In this document: positions 26,646 through 36,725 of the stretch, in pieces
Position numbering within the stretch: position 1 is the stretch's first letter
Layout: each line of letters starts with the position of its first letter
NCBI RefSeq assembly: GCF_009380215.1
Contig: NZ_WHUG01000005.1
Coordinates: forward strand, 372,001 to 436,000
From: Rugamonas aquatica
GTDB lineage: Bacteria; Pseudomonadota; Gammaproteobacteria; Burkholderiales; Burkholderiaceae_D
DNA length: 64,000 bases
Direction of reading: 5' to 3'
Translations under genes and position numbers: made by a program
The notes under the pieces: generated by a model
The model's database searches: none
What the model saw: only the letters and a program-made list of their open reading frames with translations
What the model was told of the DNA's origin: nothing

Positions 26646-29621
26646 CTATTTTGACGCGTAGGCGCTGTGCGACGGCATGCGCAGGCACACTCGCGTGCCC
26701 GATGTGGGCGAGCAGTCCAACGCCAGCGTGCCGCCGATGCGCTCCGCGCGTTCACGCATTCCGATCAGGCCCCAGTGGCCGGGACGCTGCCCCGCCGCCA
26801 GCACGTCCTGGTCGACGCCCTTGCCGTTATCACGCACCGTCATGCCGAAGGCGCGGGCGGAGTAGTCCAGATCGACCGCGACTTCGCTGCCGCCCGCATG
26901 GCGGAAGGCGTTGAACAAGGCTTCGCGGCCGATGGCGAATACTTCGTCCTGCACCATCGCCGCCAGCGGGCGCGGTACGCCCGAGGTGTTGAGCGAGAAC
27001 GCCACGCCGTGTTGCTGCGCCGTCTCGCGGCCGAAGTCCGCCAGCGCTGCACCCAGATCACCCCGGTAGTCGTTGGTCACGCGCAGATCCAGCACCTGCC
27101 TGCGGCCCTCGTTGATTACGTCGTCGGCGGCCTGCAGCGCCTTGTCGATCTGCTGCTGCGCAGGGTCGGCGGCGGGCAGCGCTTTCTTGATAAGGTCAAA
27201 GCGCAGCATCAGCCCCTGCAGGCTTTGCAGGAAGGTGTCGTGCAAGGTGCGCGCGATGCGTTCGCGTTCCAGCGCCCGTTCGCGCAGGCGCTCGCCGATA
27301 CGCGCCGTCGCCGCAGCCATGCGCCAGCGATACAGCATGTACAAGGCCGCCAGCGCTGCGGCGCCGCACGCCAGCTTGAACCAGATCGTCTGCGTCGGCG
27401 ACGGTGCGATGCTGAAGACGATGCTGCCGGCGGTATTGCTCCACACGCCGTCTTCGTTGGCGGCGACCACCTCGAAACGATAGTCGCCGGGACCGAGGTT
27501 GGTGTAGAAGGCCTGGCGCGCGCTGCCGGCGGCGCGCCACGCTGTATCCAGGCCGGTCAGGCGGAAACGGAAGCGCGTGCGCTCGGGGATGGACAGCGCG
27601 GCGGCGGTGAAGTCCACCTCCAGATTGTCGGTGTGCGGCGGCAAGGCGATGCCCTGCCCCGGCAGATAGCTGCCCTGCGCGGTCTTCAGCGCCGTCACCC
27701 AAGCCAGCGGCGCGCGCCGGTTGCGCTCGATGTGCGCCGGATCGATCCAGCCCACGCTGCTGTCGGTGTAGTACCACAGGCGGCCATCGGTGGCCTGCAC
27801 CAGCGTGGGCACGGGCCGCACCTGGGACGGCGTGCCGTCATGGCCGTCCAGATAGTTGAAACGTTCGGCCGGCAGGCCGGCGGCCCCGCTGCGCAAGCCC
27901 GTCAGCGCCTTGGCGTCGATGCGCACCAGGCCATCGGCATCGTGCAGCCACAACTCGCCGTCCTTCGTCTCGACGATGCCGGAGACGCCGTGGAAGCCCT
28001 TGCCGTCGGCGTCGTGCAGGGTGGCGAAGCGCTTGCCGTCGAACCAGGCCAGCCCGCGTTCGCCGCCGACCCACAGCCGCTCGCCGCGCCGCGACATGAC
28101 CAGGATGTTGCCCACTTCAAGGCCGTCGGCGGCGCCGAACTGGCGGATCTTGTCGTGGTCCAGCAGCGCCAGATTGTTTTCGGTGTAACCGAACCACACG
28201 CCGCCACCGGCATCCGTCATCAGCGAAACGGCGGTGCGCTTGGGCAGGTCGCTGCGGCCGTTACGCGCCAGCCAGGCGCCGTCACGGAAGCCGTAAATGC
28301 CCTTGCCGATGATCGACAGCCACAGCGTGCCCTGCGCGTCCATCGTCATCGCCTGCGTATCCTTGTCGCCCAGATCGGCGGGCCGCTGCCACGACTGCAA
28401 CTGCGCACCCTGACGGCGCCACAGCGCCTTGTCGGTGGCGAACCAGATCGTGCCGTCGGTGTGGCGGTAGGTAGCGGAGACTTTCTTGATCGCCGTGGTG
28501 GTGCGCGTGCCGTCGGCGGCCAGGCTGAAGGTGGGCAGGTCGAAGGCGCCTTGCGTCTTGAGGTTGTTAATCCAGACCATGCCATCGCTGCCGGCCACCA
28601 CGCTGGGCGCGTCCATGCCGACCGGCAGATCGATCGCCGTCAGCCGGGTCTCCCGTATGCGGTTGATACCGGCCTCGGTGGCCAGCCACATATTGCCTTC
28701 ACGGTCGTCGAGCATGGAGCTGAAGCCCTTGCCCACCAATCCCTGCGCGGGCGTGAAGGTCTTTTGCGGACGCTGGTCGCGGTCGAGCAGCTGCACTCCG
28801 TTGCCGATGCTGACCCACAGCGCGCCGCGCCGGTCGATGGCAAAACCCTGCATCGGCAACTGGCCGTTGTGCAGCGCGAACGGCGCTACCGTACCCTTGG
28901 CCGGATCGAACAGCTGCATGCCGTGCAGCTGGCTGTTGATGACCAGCGTGCCGTCCGGCCGCAACTCGCCGCCCTCGACGCCGGGCTGCTCCAGCACGCG
29001 CCGGAAGCGGTGCGACTCCGGCTCGCTGCGGTATATCCCATCGGGGAAGTAGACCAGCAGGCTGCCGTCGGGCAGCACGTTGAATGCACTGGTCTGGCCT
29101 TCCGGCAGGCCGTCCTGCGGGCCGGCTTGGCGCCAGCGCTCGCCGTCGAGCCAGTGCATGCCCTGGCTGCTGGAGAACCACATCGCGCCCTTCGGCGTTC
29201 TGCCGAAATGATGGATGGAGCCTGCCGGCACGCCCTGCGCCTCCCGATAGTGGCGCGCCTTGCCGTGTTCGAAGACGCTGACGCCGCCGAACTGGTAGCC
29301 CACCCACAGCGCGTCGCCGTAGGCATCCACGCATAGCGTCACCGGCGACAGCAGCGGATTGCCATCGACGCGGTCGGCGCGCTCGAAGCGGGCGCCGTCG
29401 AAGTGATACAGGCCGTCGCGGGCGGCGAACCACAGCACGCCCGCGCTGTCCTGGGTCATCGAATAGACCGAGGACGGCGCGCCGTCCTTCTTGCCCCATC
29501 CGGTTTGCAGCAGGCCTGTGCGCCAGTAAGGCAAATCGGCGGCGATGGCGTGGGTGCAGGCGGCCAAGGCCAGTAAGGCGATCGCGCCGGCACGGGCGAT
29601 ACTGCGGAGTTGAACGGGCAT
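26646..29621 (-). CDS. hybrid-free beta-propeller sensor histidine kinase
   Basis: A 991-residue kinase: signal peptide (1-27), two seven-bladed 'two-component regulator' propellers (about 30-650; repeats such as MWFSSSQGMHWLDGERW and LWVGGERGLAWFDGKRF), a Y_Y_Y domain (about 660-740; YRFEVVAANEDGVWSN), a transmembrane segment (about 750-770), a HisKA_3 dimerisation helix (ERERIARTLHDTFLQSLQG, phospho-His about 800) and a HATPase domain (NAFRHAG, DNGKGVD, GLIGMRERAERIGG). It senses a periplasmic signal, often an oligosaccharide in related systems. No response regulator is adjacent on either side, which is unusual for this class. Confidence 0.9.
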   Translation of the reverse strand: MPVQLRSIARAGAIALLALAACTHAIAADLPYWRTGLLQTGWGKKDGAPSSVYSMTQDSAGVLWFAARDGLYHFDGARFERADRVDGNPLLSPVTLCVDAYGDALWVGYQFGGVSVFEHGKARHYREAQGVPAGSIHHFGRTPKGAMWFSSSQGMHWLDGERWRQAGPQDGLPEGQTSAFNVLPDGSLLVYFPDGIYRSEPESHRFRRVLEQPGVEGGELRPDGTLVINSQLHGMQLFDPAKGTVAPFALHNGQLPMQGFAIDRRGALWVSIGNGVQLLDRDQRPQKTFTPAQGLVGKGFSSMLDDREGNMWLATEAGINRIRETRLTAIDLPVGMDAPSVVAGSDGMVWINNLKTQGAFDLPTFSLAADGTRTTTAIKKVSATYRHTDGTIWFATDKALWRRQGAQLQSWQRPADLGDKDTQAMTMDAQGTLWLSIIGKGIYGFRDGAWLARNGRSDLPKRTAVSLMTDAGGGVWFGYTENNLALLDHDKIRQFGAADGLEVGNILVMSRRGERLWVGGERGLAWFDGKRFATLHDADGKGFHGVSGIVETKDGELWLHDADGLVRIDAKALTGLRSGAAGLPAERFNYLDGHDGTPSQVRPVPTLVQATDGRLWYYTDSSVGWIDPAHIERNRRAPLAWVTALKTAQGSYLPGQGIALPPHTDNLEVDFTAAALSIPERTRFRFRLTGLDTAWRAAGSARQAFYTNLGPGDYRFEVVAANEDGVWSNTAGSIVFSIAPSPTQTIWFKLACGAAALAALYMLYRWRMAAATARIGERLRERALERERIARTLHDTFLQSLQGLMLRFDLIKKALPAADPAQQQIDKALQAADDVINEGRRQVLDLRVTNDYRGDLGAALADFGRETAQQHGVAFSLNTSGVPRPLAAMVQDEVFAIGREALFNAFRHAGGSEVAVDLDYSARAFGMTVRDNGKGVDQDVLAAGQRPGHWGLIGMRERAERIGGTLALDCSPTSGTRVCLRMPSHSAYASK

Positions 29622-29677
29622 TGAAAATTTCTATTCGGGGAAACGCCGAATTTACCACACGCCCGCTCAGTTGTGGC

Positions 29678-31249
29678 CTACCTGAAGGCCTTCACCAGCG
29701 CGTCGAGCTTGACCTTGAGCGACTGGTCATGGTGGCTGACCGGCGGTATCTCGCGCTTGACGTCGAGCAGCTGGTACACCGCCATCTGCGCCGCGCGCAC
29801 CGAGTATTCGACGGTGAACACCACGTCCTCCGGCACTTCGACGAACTGGCTGACAAAGGCCAGGTTGCGCGAATTGAGCGGCACCGGCAGCGGACGATCG
29901 CTGTGATGGCGCGGCATGAACATGCTGGTGATGTAGGGCATGCGGCAAGGGATGCAGTTGGCCTTGGCCATGATCTCCATGTCGAAGTTCAGGTGGCCGC
30001 ACAACTCGCGCAGGATCTCTTCACCGCTGCAATCGGCCATGGGCTTGGCGACGAAATTGCCGATGCGGTCGGGGTGCAGCGCATAGCCCCAGAATACCTG
30101 CACGCCTTCCGGCTGGCCGGCGAAGTGCGGCTGGTGCGCCAGCACGATCGACATCAGCCAGTTCGAATCCTTGAACGTGACCAGGCCACCGGTGCCGGCG
30201 ACGTTGCCGCTGAACTGCTCCATCTTGTTGAAGAACGCTGGGTCTTTCAGCGTGACGGTGAAGGACTCCCACCACGATTCCGGGATGCTGGAATTGAAGG
30301 CGGCCGGGTTGCCGAACTGAGGACGGTCCACCGCCAGCTTTTCCCACAGCGCCCAGCCCTGGCTGTCGCGTTTGTCCAGCTTGGGCGGCGCGCTGTGCAT
30401 GCTGCCGTGGCTGGAGGCGTCGGTCATCGAGCCGTTCTGGAAGAACACCAGATCCTGGGGGGCGACGGCGACGGTGGTGGCTTCGCCGTTGCGGGTGCAG
30501 CGCAGCGCGGTCACGGTCAGCACGCCGCCTTCCTCCATCAATTCGATGTCGTCGACCTTGCAGTTGTGGATGACCTGTACGCCCTGCTGCTGCAGCCAGT
30601 GCTGCAATGGCCGCACCAGCGAGTCGTACTGGTTGTAGACAGTGCGCTTGACGCCCGCCAGCGTTTCGATACGCGAGAACTCCATCATGAAGCGGTGCAG
30701 GTAGCGCTTGAATTCCACGGCGCTGTGCCACGGCTGGAAGGCGAAGGTGGTGGCCCACATGTACCAGAATTTGGTGTCGAAGAATTCGGGCGACAGCCAG
30801 TCGGTGATGGCGCTGTTGCCCAGCTTTTCCTCGTCCGCTTCGGCCAGGGCCAGCAGCTCGGTGCGGTCCTGCATGGTGAAGCCCATCGATGTGACGTTGA
30901 CGCGGAAGCGGTTGCGGTCCACCAGGCGGGCCTGCGAGTGCGATTTGTGCATGGCGTTGAAGGCGGCGGTTTCGTCGTAGACGCTCTGGCCTTCGTGCTC
31001 CAGCGAGGGGATGGACTTGAACAGGTCCCAGGTGCATTCGTAGTTGTCGGTGGTGAGCATGCGGCCGCCGCGCAGGGTGTAGCCGCTGTCGGCATCGCCG
31101 CCGCCATCGAGGCTGCCGCCGGCCAGCGGCATGGCTTCGAAGATGGTGATGTTGCGGCCGTCGACGCCGGCGTCGCGGATCATGAAGGCCGCTGCCGACA
31201 GCGAACCGATGCCGCCGCCGACCAGATATGCTTTGATAGATTTGCTCAT
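29678..31249 (-). CDS. ohyA: oleate hydratase
   Basis: A 523-residue FAD-dependent fatty acid hydratase (myosin-cross-reactive antigen family), adding water to oleate to give 10-hydroxystearate. The dinucleotide-binding motif AYLVGGGIGSLSAAAFMI is at the N-terminus, followed by EAMPLAGGSLDGGG and RGGRMLTTDNYECTWD, and late motifs SNWLMSIVLAHQPHF and VFWGYALHPDRIGNFV. Length is near the family norm. It is cytosolic or peripherally membrane-bound and may detoxify unsaturated fatty acids. The ATG at 31249 gives the proper N-terminus; the frame extends 19 codons further without homology. It is monocistronic, ending 56 bases before the kinase gene. Confidence 0.93.
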   Translation of the reverse strand: MSKSIKAYLVGGGIGSLSAAAFMIRDAGVDGRNITIFEAMPLAGGSLDGGGDADSGYTLRGGRMLTTDNYECTWDLFKSIPSLEHEGQSVYDETAAFNAMHKSHSQARLVDRNRFRVNVTSMGFTMQDRTELLALAEADEEKLGNSAITDWLSPEFFDTKFWYMWATTFAFQPWHSAVEFKRYLHRFMMEFSRIETLAGVKRTVYNQYDSLVRPLQHWLQQQGVQVIHNCKVDDIELMEEGGVLTVTALRCTRNGEATTVAVAPQDLVFFQNGSMTDASSHGSMHSAPPKLDKRDSQGWALWEKLAVDRPQFGNPAAFNSSIPESWWESFTVTLKDPAFFNKMEQFSGNVAGTGGLVTFKDSNWLMSIVLAHQPHFAGQPEGVQVFWGYALHPDRIGNFVAKPMADCSGEEILRELCGHLNFDMEIMAKANCIPCRMPYITSMFMPRHHSDRPLPVPLNSRNLAFVSQFVEVPEDVVFTVEYSVRAAQMAVYQLLDVKREIPPVSHHDQSLKVKLDALVKAFR

Positions 31250-31375
31250 GGCGCTGTCCTTTTCCTTGGAAAGAAGTTGCCATGATAGTGCGGGATTTGT
31301 TATCAAAAATGCTGTACGTTACGCTAAAGCACTACTTCCATGCGCTAGATCAAAAATCCAAAAAATATAACTGGT

Positions 31376-31404
31376 AAAAAAAAAGGGCTCCCCGCAGGGA
31401 GCCC
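31376..31404 (-). terminator. rho-independent terminator of beta-glucan operon
   Basis: On the minus strand GGGCTCCC-TGCG-GGGAGCCC is followed by nine T residues. It lies 20 bases after the stop of the sugar permease gene, the last gene of the cluster. Confidence 0.92.
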
Positions 31405-31423
31405 GGTCTTACACGACGCGCGC

Positions 31424-32713
31424 TTACTTGTCCGAATACATGCCGGCGTATTTCAGGCCGAAGTACAGGATGAAGGTGTAGCAGACCGCAGGCACCAGGA
31501 AGGACATCTGCAGGCTGATGGTGTCGGCCAGCAGGCCTTGCGCGAACGGCACCAGCGCGCCGCCGACGATGGCCATGCACAGCACGCCCGAGCCCTGGCC
31601 GGTCAATGGTCCCAGCTTGTTGAGCGCCATCGAGAAGATGGTCGGGAACATGATGGAGTTGAACAGGCCAACAGCCAGCATCGCCCACATCGCCACGTGG
31701 CCGCCGCTGAAGATGGCGGTCAGCACCAGCACGATCACGGCCGCCGAGTTGAAGGCCAGCGCCTTGCCCGGGCTGACGTAGCGCATCGCGGCGAAGCCAA
31801 TGAAGCGGCCCACCATCGCGCCGCCCCAGTAGTAGCTGACGAACGGCGCCGCGTCGGCGGCCGACAGGCCCGCCACTTTCGGATCGCCCATGAAGTTAAT
31901 CAGGAAGCTGCCGATACTGACTTCCCCGCCCACGTACAGGAAGATCGCCAGCGCGCCCAGCACCAGATGACGGTGCTGCAGCACGGCCGACCAGCCGGCG
32001 CTCTCGCCGTCGGCCTGTTCGGCGTCGACGATCTTCGGCAGGCGCGCCAGCGCGAACAAGACCGCCAATGCCAGCAAGGCCGCAGCCAGCACCAGGTACG
32101 GGCCCTGCACGCTGGCCGCCTGGGTCGCGTGGTAAGCCGACAGCTGTTCGGTGGTCAGCTTGGCCAGGTCGGCGGAGCTCATCACGCCGCCGGCCAGGAT
32201 CAGCATGCCGCCCAGCGCAGGCGCCACGGTCGTGCCCAGCGAGTTGAAGGCCTGGGTCAAGGTCAGGCGGCTGGACGCCGTCTGCGGATCGCCCAGCACC
32301 GTCACGTAAGGATTGGCCGCCACCTGAAGAATGGTGATGCCGCCCGCCAGCACGAAGAAGGCGATCAGGAACAGCGTGTAGCCGCTGGTGGCCGCTGGAT
32401 AAAACAGCGCGCAGCCGGCCGCCGCGATGGTCAGGCCGGCGACGGCGCCGTTCTGGTAGCCGATCTTCTTGATGAGCATACCGGCCGGCAGCGAGACGAT
32501 GAAGTAGGCGCCGAAGAAGCAGAACTGCACCAGCATCGCCTGCACATAGGTCAGCGTGTAGACCGCCTTCAGGTGCGGGATCAGCACGTCGTTCAGGGAG
32601 GTCAGCAGACCCCACATGAAGAACAGGATGGTGACGATAATCAGCGGACCGGTATTGCCGCCGGTCTGCGTCTGGCCGCCCTGCATCGGGACGGCTTGCG
32701 AATAGTGTTCCAT
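31424..32713 (-). CDS. sugar MFS transporter, FHS family (FucP/GluP-like)
   Basis: A 429-residue inner-membrane permease with about twelve membrane segments. Family hallmarks include [19 protein letters not shown] in helix 1, [14 protein letters not shown] between helices 2 and 3, and [12 protein letters not shown] in helix 4. Members take up fucose, glucose or galactose with protons. As the last gene of a GH5-GH1-GH3 cluster, it most likely imports glucose released from beta-glucans. AGGAG precedes the ATG, and 22 bases separate it from the GH3 gene, so the two are co-transcribed. A strong terminator follows. Confidence 0.88.
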   Translation of the reverse strand: MEHYSQAVPMQGGQTQTGGNTGPLIIVTILFFMWGLLTSLNDVLIPHLKAVYTLTYVQAMLVQFCFFGAYFIVSLPAGMLIKKIGYQNGAVAGLTIAAAGCALFYPAATSGYTLFLIAFFVLAGGITILQVAANPYVTVLGDPQTASSRLTLTQAFNSLGTTVAPALGGMLILAGGVMSSADLAKLTTEQLSAYHATQAASVQGPYLVLAAALLALAVLFALARLPKIVDAEQADGESAGWSAVLQHRHLVLGALAIFLYVGGEVSIGSFLINFMGDPKVAGLSAADAAPFVSYYWGGAMVGRFIGFAAMRYVSPGKALAFNSAAVIVLVLTAIFSGGHVAMWAMLAVGLFNSIMFPTIFSMALNKLGPLTGQGSGVLCMAIVGGALVPFAQGLLADTISLQMSFLVPAVCYTFILYFGLKYAGMYSDK

Positions 32714-32735
32714 GCTTTAAGAGTCTCCTGATGTT

Positions 32736-35261
32736 TTATTTAAAGTCGCCGCACGCCAGCGCATCTTTGTCTTTGGCGGCGCCGCCAACGATCTGGATGT
32801 TGGCGAACGTCGCCGCGAACGGCGCATCGGCGGACACGCTGAACGGCGTGCTCAGTGCCGCCATCGACAAGCCCTTGGCGCTGAAGCAGGCCAGCGGGAT
32901 TTTAACCGTCTGCTTGCCCTTGCCCGCCAAACGCTGGAACACGGCGCTGGCATCCAGCTCCACGGTTTCGATGCCGACGCCGACCTTGCCCTGCGGCGCA
33001 GCCGACACGATAGCATCAAATTGCAGCGCGCCGTCAGCCGACGCGAACGCCGGCAGCTTCTGCGCCTGGGACGCCTGCGCTTCCAGTTTGGCCGGGCCGC
33101 TCCAGGTCAGGCGCTTGGCGTCCTGCTGGGTGTTGATCTGCGCGGTTTCGACTTTGACGGTCGGCAGATTGAAGACGGCGTTCAGGTCCGCGCCCAGCGC
33201 CACCCGCTTGCCGCCGCTGTGGACGTACAGCGCGTAGGTCGAGCGGTCTGCCGGCGCATACACCGGCACCGAGGTGGCCTTGCCGCAGCCGCCGGCCGGA
33301 TAGCTTGCGTCCAGCAGCGGCAAGGCGCCCTTGCTTGCCGCACCTGCGTAGGTCAAGCCGTAACCATATTTGAACAGCGGATCGTAGGCCGCATCGCCGA
33401 CGTTGAGCGGCGACTGGCAGGCCGACTTCGGCCACGAGAACGACAGCTTGCCGTGGAAGTCCACATTGACCTTGCCGTCCGCCTTGCGGAACAGGACATC
33501 GGACACGCCCTTGCCTTCGGTGCCCGGCAGCCAGGCCGAGACGAAGCTGTCGGACAGGTTGAGCAGGTCGTTGACGAACAGCGGACGGCCGGTCATCAGC
33601 ACCGTCACCACCGGCTTGCCCTTGCCCGACACGGCCTGCAGCACGGCCAGATCCTCGGGATGGCGGCCGGACAGGCGCAGCGTGCCGGATGGGCCGATGT
33701 CGCCATCGCCTTCCGCATACGGCGTCTCGCCGATGACGGCGATGACGGCGTCGAACTTGCTGACATCGACGCCGGCGGCGTTTTCGCTGAAGGTGACGTT
33801 GTCCTTGCCGGCGGCATCCTGGATGCCGGCAAGAATGGTGTCGCTGACCGGGTAGTCGCTGTTCTTGTTGTCGGTGCCCTGCCAGGTCAGCGACCAGCCG
33901 CCCGACTGGTTGGACATGTTGTCGGCGCTCTTGCCGACGACGAGTATCTTTTTGCCGCGTGCCAGCGGCAGCACGCCGCCGTTATTCTTCAGCAGCACCA
34001 GCGATTCGCGCACCGCCTGGCGCGCCAGCGTGCGCGCCTGTAGCAGCTCCTGCTTGCCGGCGTAGATGTTCTGCGAAGGCTTCTTGCCGTCGAACAGACC
34101 GGCGCGCAGCTTGACGCGCAGGATGCGGGTGACGGCGTCGTCGATGCGCGACATCGGGATCTCGCCCTTCTCCACCTGCGCGATGGTGTTGGCGATAAAG
34201 GCCTTCCAGTGTTCCGGCACCATCACCATGTCGACGCCGGCGTTGATCGAGGCGGCGCAGCTGTCGTTGGCGCAGCCGGGTACTTCGGCGATGGCGTTCC
34301 AGTCGCTGACCACCAGGCCGTCGAAGCCCATCTTGGTTTTCAGCGCGTCGGTCAGCAGCTCTTTACTGCCGTGCAGTTTGCCGTGGTCGGCGCCGCCCTT
34401 GACGTCGTTCCAGCTGTTGAAGGAAGCCATCACTGTTTGTACGCCCGCTTGCAGCGCCGGGTAGTAGCCCTGGGCGTGGATGTTAATCATCTCGGACATC
34501 GTGGACTGGTTCTCGCCGCGGTCCTTGCCTTCGGCCGTGCCGCCGTCGCCGATGAAGTGCTTGGCGGTGGCGACCACGGTGTTGTCCGATTTCAGATCGC
34601 CCTGCAGGCCCTTGACGTAGGCGCCGGCGTAGTCCTTGACGATGGCCGGGTCTTCGGAGAAGGATTCGTAGGTGCGTCCCCAGCGGTCGTCGCGCACCAC
34701 GGCCAGCGTGGGCGCGAACACCCAGTCGATGCCGGTGGCGCGCACCGCCTTGGCGACCGATTTGGCCATCTCGCCGATCAGCTTCGCGTCGCGCGCGGCG
34801 CCCAGGCCTATGTTATGCGGGAACAGCGTGGCGCCGTACATATTGCTGTTGCCGTGCATGGCGTCGATGCCCCAGATGACGGGGATCTGCACTTTCATGT
34901 CGGTGCCCATCGAGGCGTCGTAGTAGGCGTCGGCCAGCTTGACCCAGTCGGCCGCGCTGGCGTGCTTGTTCCCGTCCGGCCAGCTGCCGCCGCCGTTCAG
35001 CACGGAGCCGATGTAGTACTTGCGGATGTCTTCGGGCGTGCTGAATTTGATTTCCGGCTGCGTCATCTGGCCGACCTTCTGCGCCAGCGTCATGCCGGCG
35101 ACGATCTTGGCGATGCGAGCTTCCATGGCCTTGTCCTGCTTGACGGCGCTGGTGATATGCGGCCAGTCGGTCAATGGTGCGGCGGTGGCGAGGCTGGTGG
35201 CGCCCAGCGCCAGCGCGGCGGCCAATACGGCGCGGCGCAGGATGTGGTTATTGGTCTTCAT
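32736..35261 (-). CDS. exported glycoside hydrolase family 3 beta-glucosidase
   Basis: An 841-residue GH3 enzyme with a signal peptide (RRAVLAAALALGATSLATA, cleavage near residue 27). The TIM-barrel domain has KHFIGDGGT and the nucleophile aspartate in GLVVSDWNAI. The second domain contains the acid/base region (VIAVIGETPYAEGDGD), and a C-terminal beta-sandwich extension (about 690-841) resembles that of marine and soil ExoP-type exo-1,3/1,4-beta-glucanases. It would release glucose from beta-glucan oligomers in the periplasm. The ATG at 35261 exposes the signal peptide; an upstream in-frame start runs into the REP repeat. Confidence 0.9.
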   Translation of the reverse strand: MKTNNHILRRAVLAAALALGATSLATAAPLTDWPHITSAVKQDKAMEARIAKIVAGMTLAQKVGQMTQPEIKFSTPEDIRKYYIGSVLNGGGSWPDGNKHASAADWVKLADAYYDASMGTDMKVQIPVIWGIDAMHGNSNMYGATLFPHNIGLGAARDAKLIGEMAKSVAKAVRATGIDWVFAPTLAVVRDDRWGRTYESFSEDPAIVKDYAGAYVKGLQGDLKSDNTVVATAKHFIGDGGTAEGKDRGENQSTMSEMINIHAQGYYPALQAGVQTVMASFNSWNDVKGGADHGKLHGSKELLTDALKTKMGFDGLVVSDWNAIAEVPGCANDSCAASINAGVDMVMVPEHWKAFIANTIAQVEKGEIPMSRIDDAVTRILRVKLRAGLFDGKKPSQNIYAGKQELLQARTLARQAVRESLVLLKNNGGVLPLARGKKILVVGKSADNMSNQSGGWSLTWQGTDNKNSDYPVSDTILAGIQDAAGKDNVTFSENAAGVDVSKFDAVIAVIGETPYAEGDGDIGPSGTLRLSGRHPEDLAVLQAVSGKGKPVVTVLMTGRPLFVNDLLNLSDSFVSAWLPGTEGKGVSDVLFRKADGKVNVDFHGKLSFSWPKSACQSPLNVGDAAYDPLFKYGYGLTYAGAASKGALPLLDASYPAGGCGKATSVPVYAPADRSTYALYVHSGGKRVALGADLNAVFNLPTVKVETAQINTQQDAKRLTWSGPAKLEAQASQAQKLPAFASADGALQFDAIVSAAPQGKVGVGIETVELDASAVFQRLAGKGKQTVKIPLACFSAKGLSMAALSTPFSVSADAPFAATFANIQIVGGAAKDKDALACGDFK

Positions 35262-35296
35262 TCGTGTACTTGTCTCCGTTGTTGATATTGTTATCG

Positions 35297-35359
35297 CGTC
35301 GCTCCCGCGCAAGCGGGAGTCCATACTCAGCATGGGTACCCGCCTGCGCGGGTACGACG
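35297..35359. repeat. REP/dRS3-like palindromic repeat, copy 2
   Basis: Two hairpins, CTCCCGC-GCAA-GCGGGAG (35302-35319) and GTACCCGC-CTGC-GCGGGTAC (35336-35355), joined by the same CCATAC..CATGGGT linker as copy 1. It lies inside the glucanase cluster between the GH1 and GH3 genes and may lower downstream expression or stabilise the upstream message. Confidence 0.75.
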
Positions 35360-35360
35360 G

Positions 35361-36725
35361 CTACTCTGCCTGCAGGAAGGCGCTGTACCACTGGCCGCTC
35401 TGCTTGAGGATGCGGCGCTGCGTCGGATAATCGATGTAGGTCAGGCCGAAGCGGCGCAGATAGCCTTCCGCCCATTCGAAGTTATCCAGCAGGCTCCAGG
35501 CGAAATAGCCCTTGATGTTGCCGCCGGCGCCGATGGCGTCGCGCATGGCGGCCAGGTGGCGGATCAGGTAGTCGCGGCGCGCTGTGTCGTTCACGGCGCC
35601 GTCGGCGGTGAGGTGATCGTCGTACGAGGAACCGTTTTCGGTCACGTACAAATCGCCGGTGGGGTAGTCGCGGGCCACGCGTTCCAGCAGATCGATCAAG
35701 CCTTGCGGCGAAACTTCCCAACCGAAGTCGGTGCGCTGGCGGTCCTGCGGATAGACGATGGAAGTGCGCAGCGGGTACTGGTCCGGCGCATGCCGCACCA
35801 CCTCGGGGAAGTAGTAGTTCACGCCGAGGAAATCCATCGGCGCGGCGATGGCCTCCATATCGCCCGGCAGCACCGTCGGCGCATCCTGGCCGACCAGTTG
35901 CAGCGCCAGCTCGGGATAGCCGCGGCCATACAGCGCGTCCAGGAACCAGCGGTTGCGCAGCACGTCGTGGCGCACCACGGCCTGCTGGTCGGCGAGGCTG
36001 TCGCTGGCCGCCTGCACCGGATGCAGGCTGAGGGCGATGCCCACCTTCGCGCCCGGCACGTTGGCGCGTATCAGCGGCACGGCCAGGCCGTGCGACACCA
36101 GCACGTTGTGGCATACCTGCAGCGCCAGCGGCAGGCTCTTGTTGCCCGGCGCGTGCATGCCGTCCCAGTTGCCGTGCATGGCCGTGCACCATGGCTCGTT
36201 GTGCGTGATCCAGTGCTGCACGCGGCCGCCCAGGTGCTTGCTTATCACGTCGACGTAGTGCAGATAGGCGTCGACGGTGGCGCGGTCGGCCCAGCCGCCA
36301 CGGTCTTCCAGATACTGCGGCAGGTCCCAATGGTACAGCGTGCACCACGGTTGCAGGCCGCGCGCCAGCATGCCGTCCACCAGCTTCGAATAGAACTCCA
36401 GGCCCTTGGCGTTCGGCTCGGCGTCCACGCCGTTGAAGATGCGCGGCCAGGAGATCGAGAAGCGGTAGGAGTTCAGGCCCATGGACTGCGCCAGGTCCAG
36501 GTCTTCCTCCCAGCGGTGATAGTGGTCGCAGGCCACGGCGCCGGTGGCGCCGTCGCGGATCTTGCCCGGCGTCTCGCTGAAGGTGTCCCAGATCGACGGC
36601 ACGCGGCCGTCTTCGGCGGCGGCGCCCTCGATCTGGTAGGCCGAGGTCGAAACGCCCCACAGGAAGTCGCTGGCAAAGTCGGAACGCTGGATCGCCGTAG
36701 GCAGGTCGGTAAGAATCATGGTCAT
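35361..36725 (-). CDS. glycoside hydrolase family 1 beta-glucosidase
   Basis: A 454-residue GH1 enzyme with FLWGVSTSAYQIEGA at the N-terminus, acid/base glutamate in THNEPW and nucleophile glutamate in YVTENGSSYDD, plus the C-terminal YFAWSLLDNFEWAEGY. It hydrolyses terminal beta-linked glucose from cellobiose-type or laminaribiose-type sugars. No signal peptide, so cytosolic. Its ATG at 36725 overlaps the stop of the GH5 gene (ATGA), indicating translational coupling after an A-rich stretch. GH5 outside and GH1 inside suggests sequential degradation. Confidence 0.92.
   Translation of the reverse strand: MTMILTDLPTAIQRSDFASDFLWGVSTSAYQIEGAAAEDGRVPSIWDTFSETPGKIRDGATGAVACDHYHRWEEDLDLAQSMGLNSYRFSISWPRIFNGVDAEPNAKGLEFYSKLVDGMLARGLQPWCTLYHWDLPQYLEDRGGWADRATVDAYLHYVDVISKHLGGRVQHWITHNEPWCTAMHGNWDGMHAPGNKSLPLALQVCHNVLVSHGLAVPLIRANVPGAKVGIALSLHPVQAASDSLADQQAVVRHDVLRNRWFLDALYGRGYPELALQLVGQDAPTVLPGDMEAIAAPMDFLGVNYYFPEVVRHAPDQYPLRTSIVYPQDRQRTDFGWEVSPQGLIDLLERVARDYPTGDLYVTENGSSYDDHLTADGAVNDTARRDYLIRHLAAMRDAIGAGGNIKGYFAWSLLDNFEWAEGYLRRFGLTYIDYPTQRRILKQSGQWYSAFLQAE

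Noticed and set aside
26667..29336. An 889-codon + strand frame opposite the histidine kinase
   Set aside because: Antisense shadow in high-GC sequence; the minus-strand frame has clear kinase domains.
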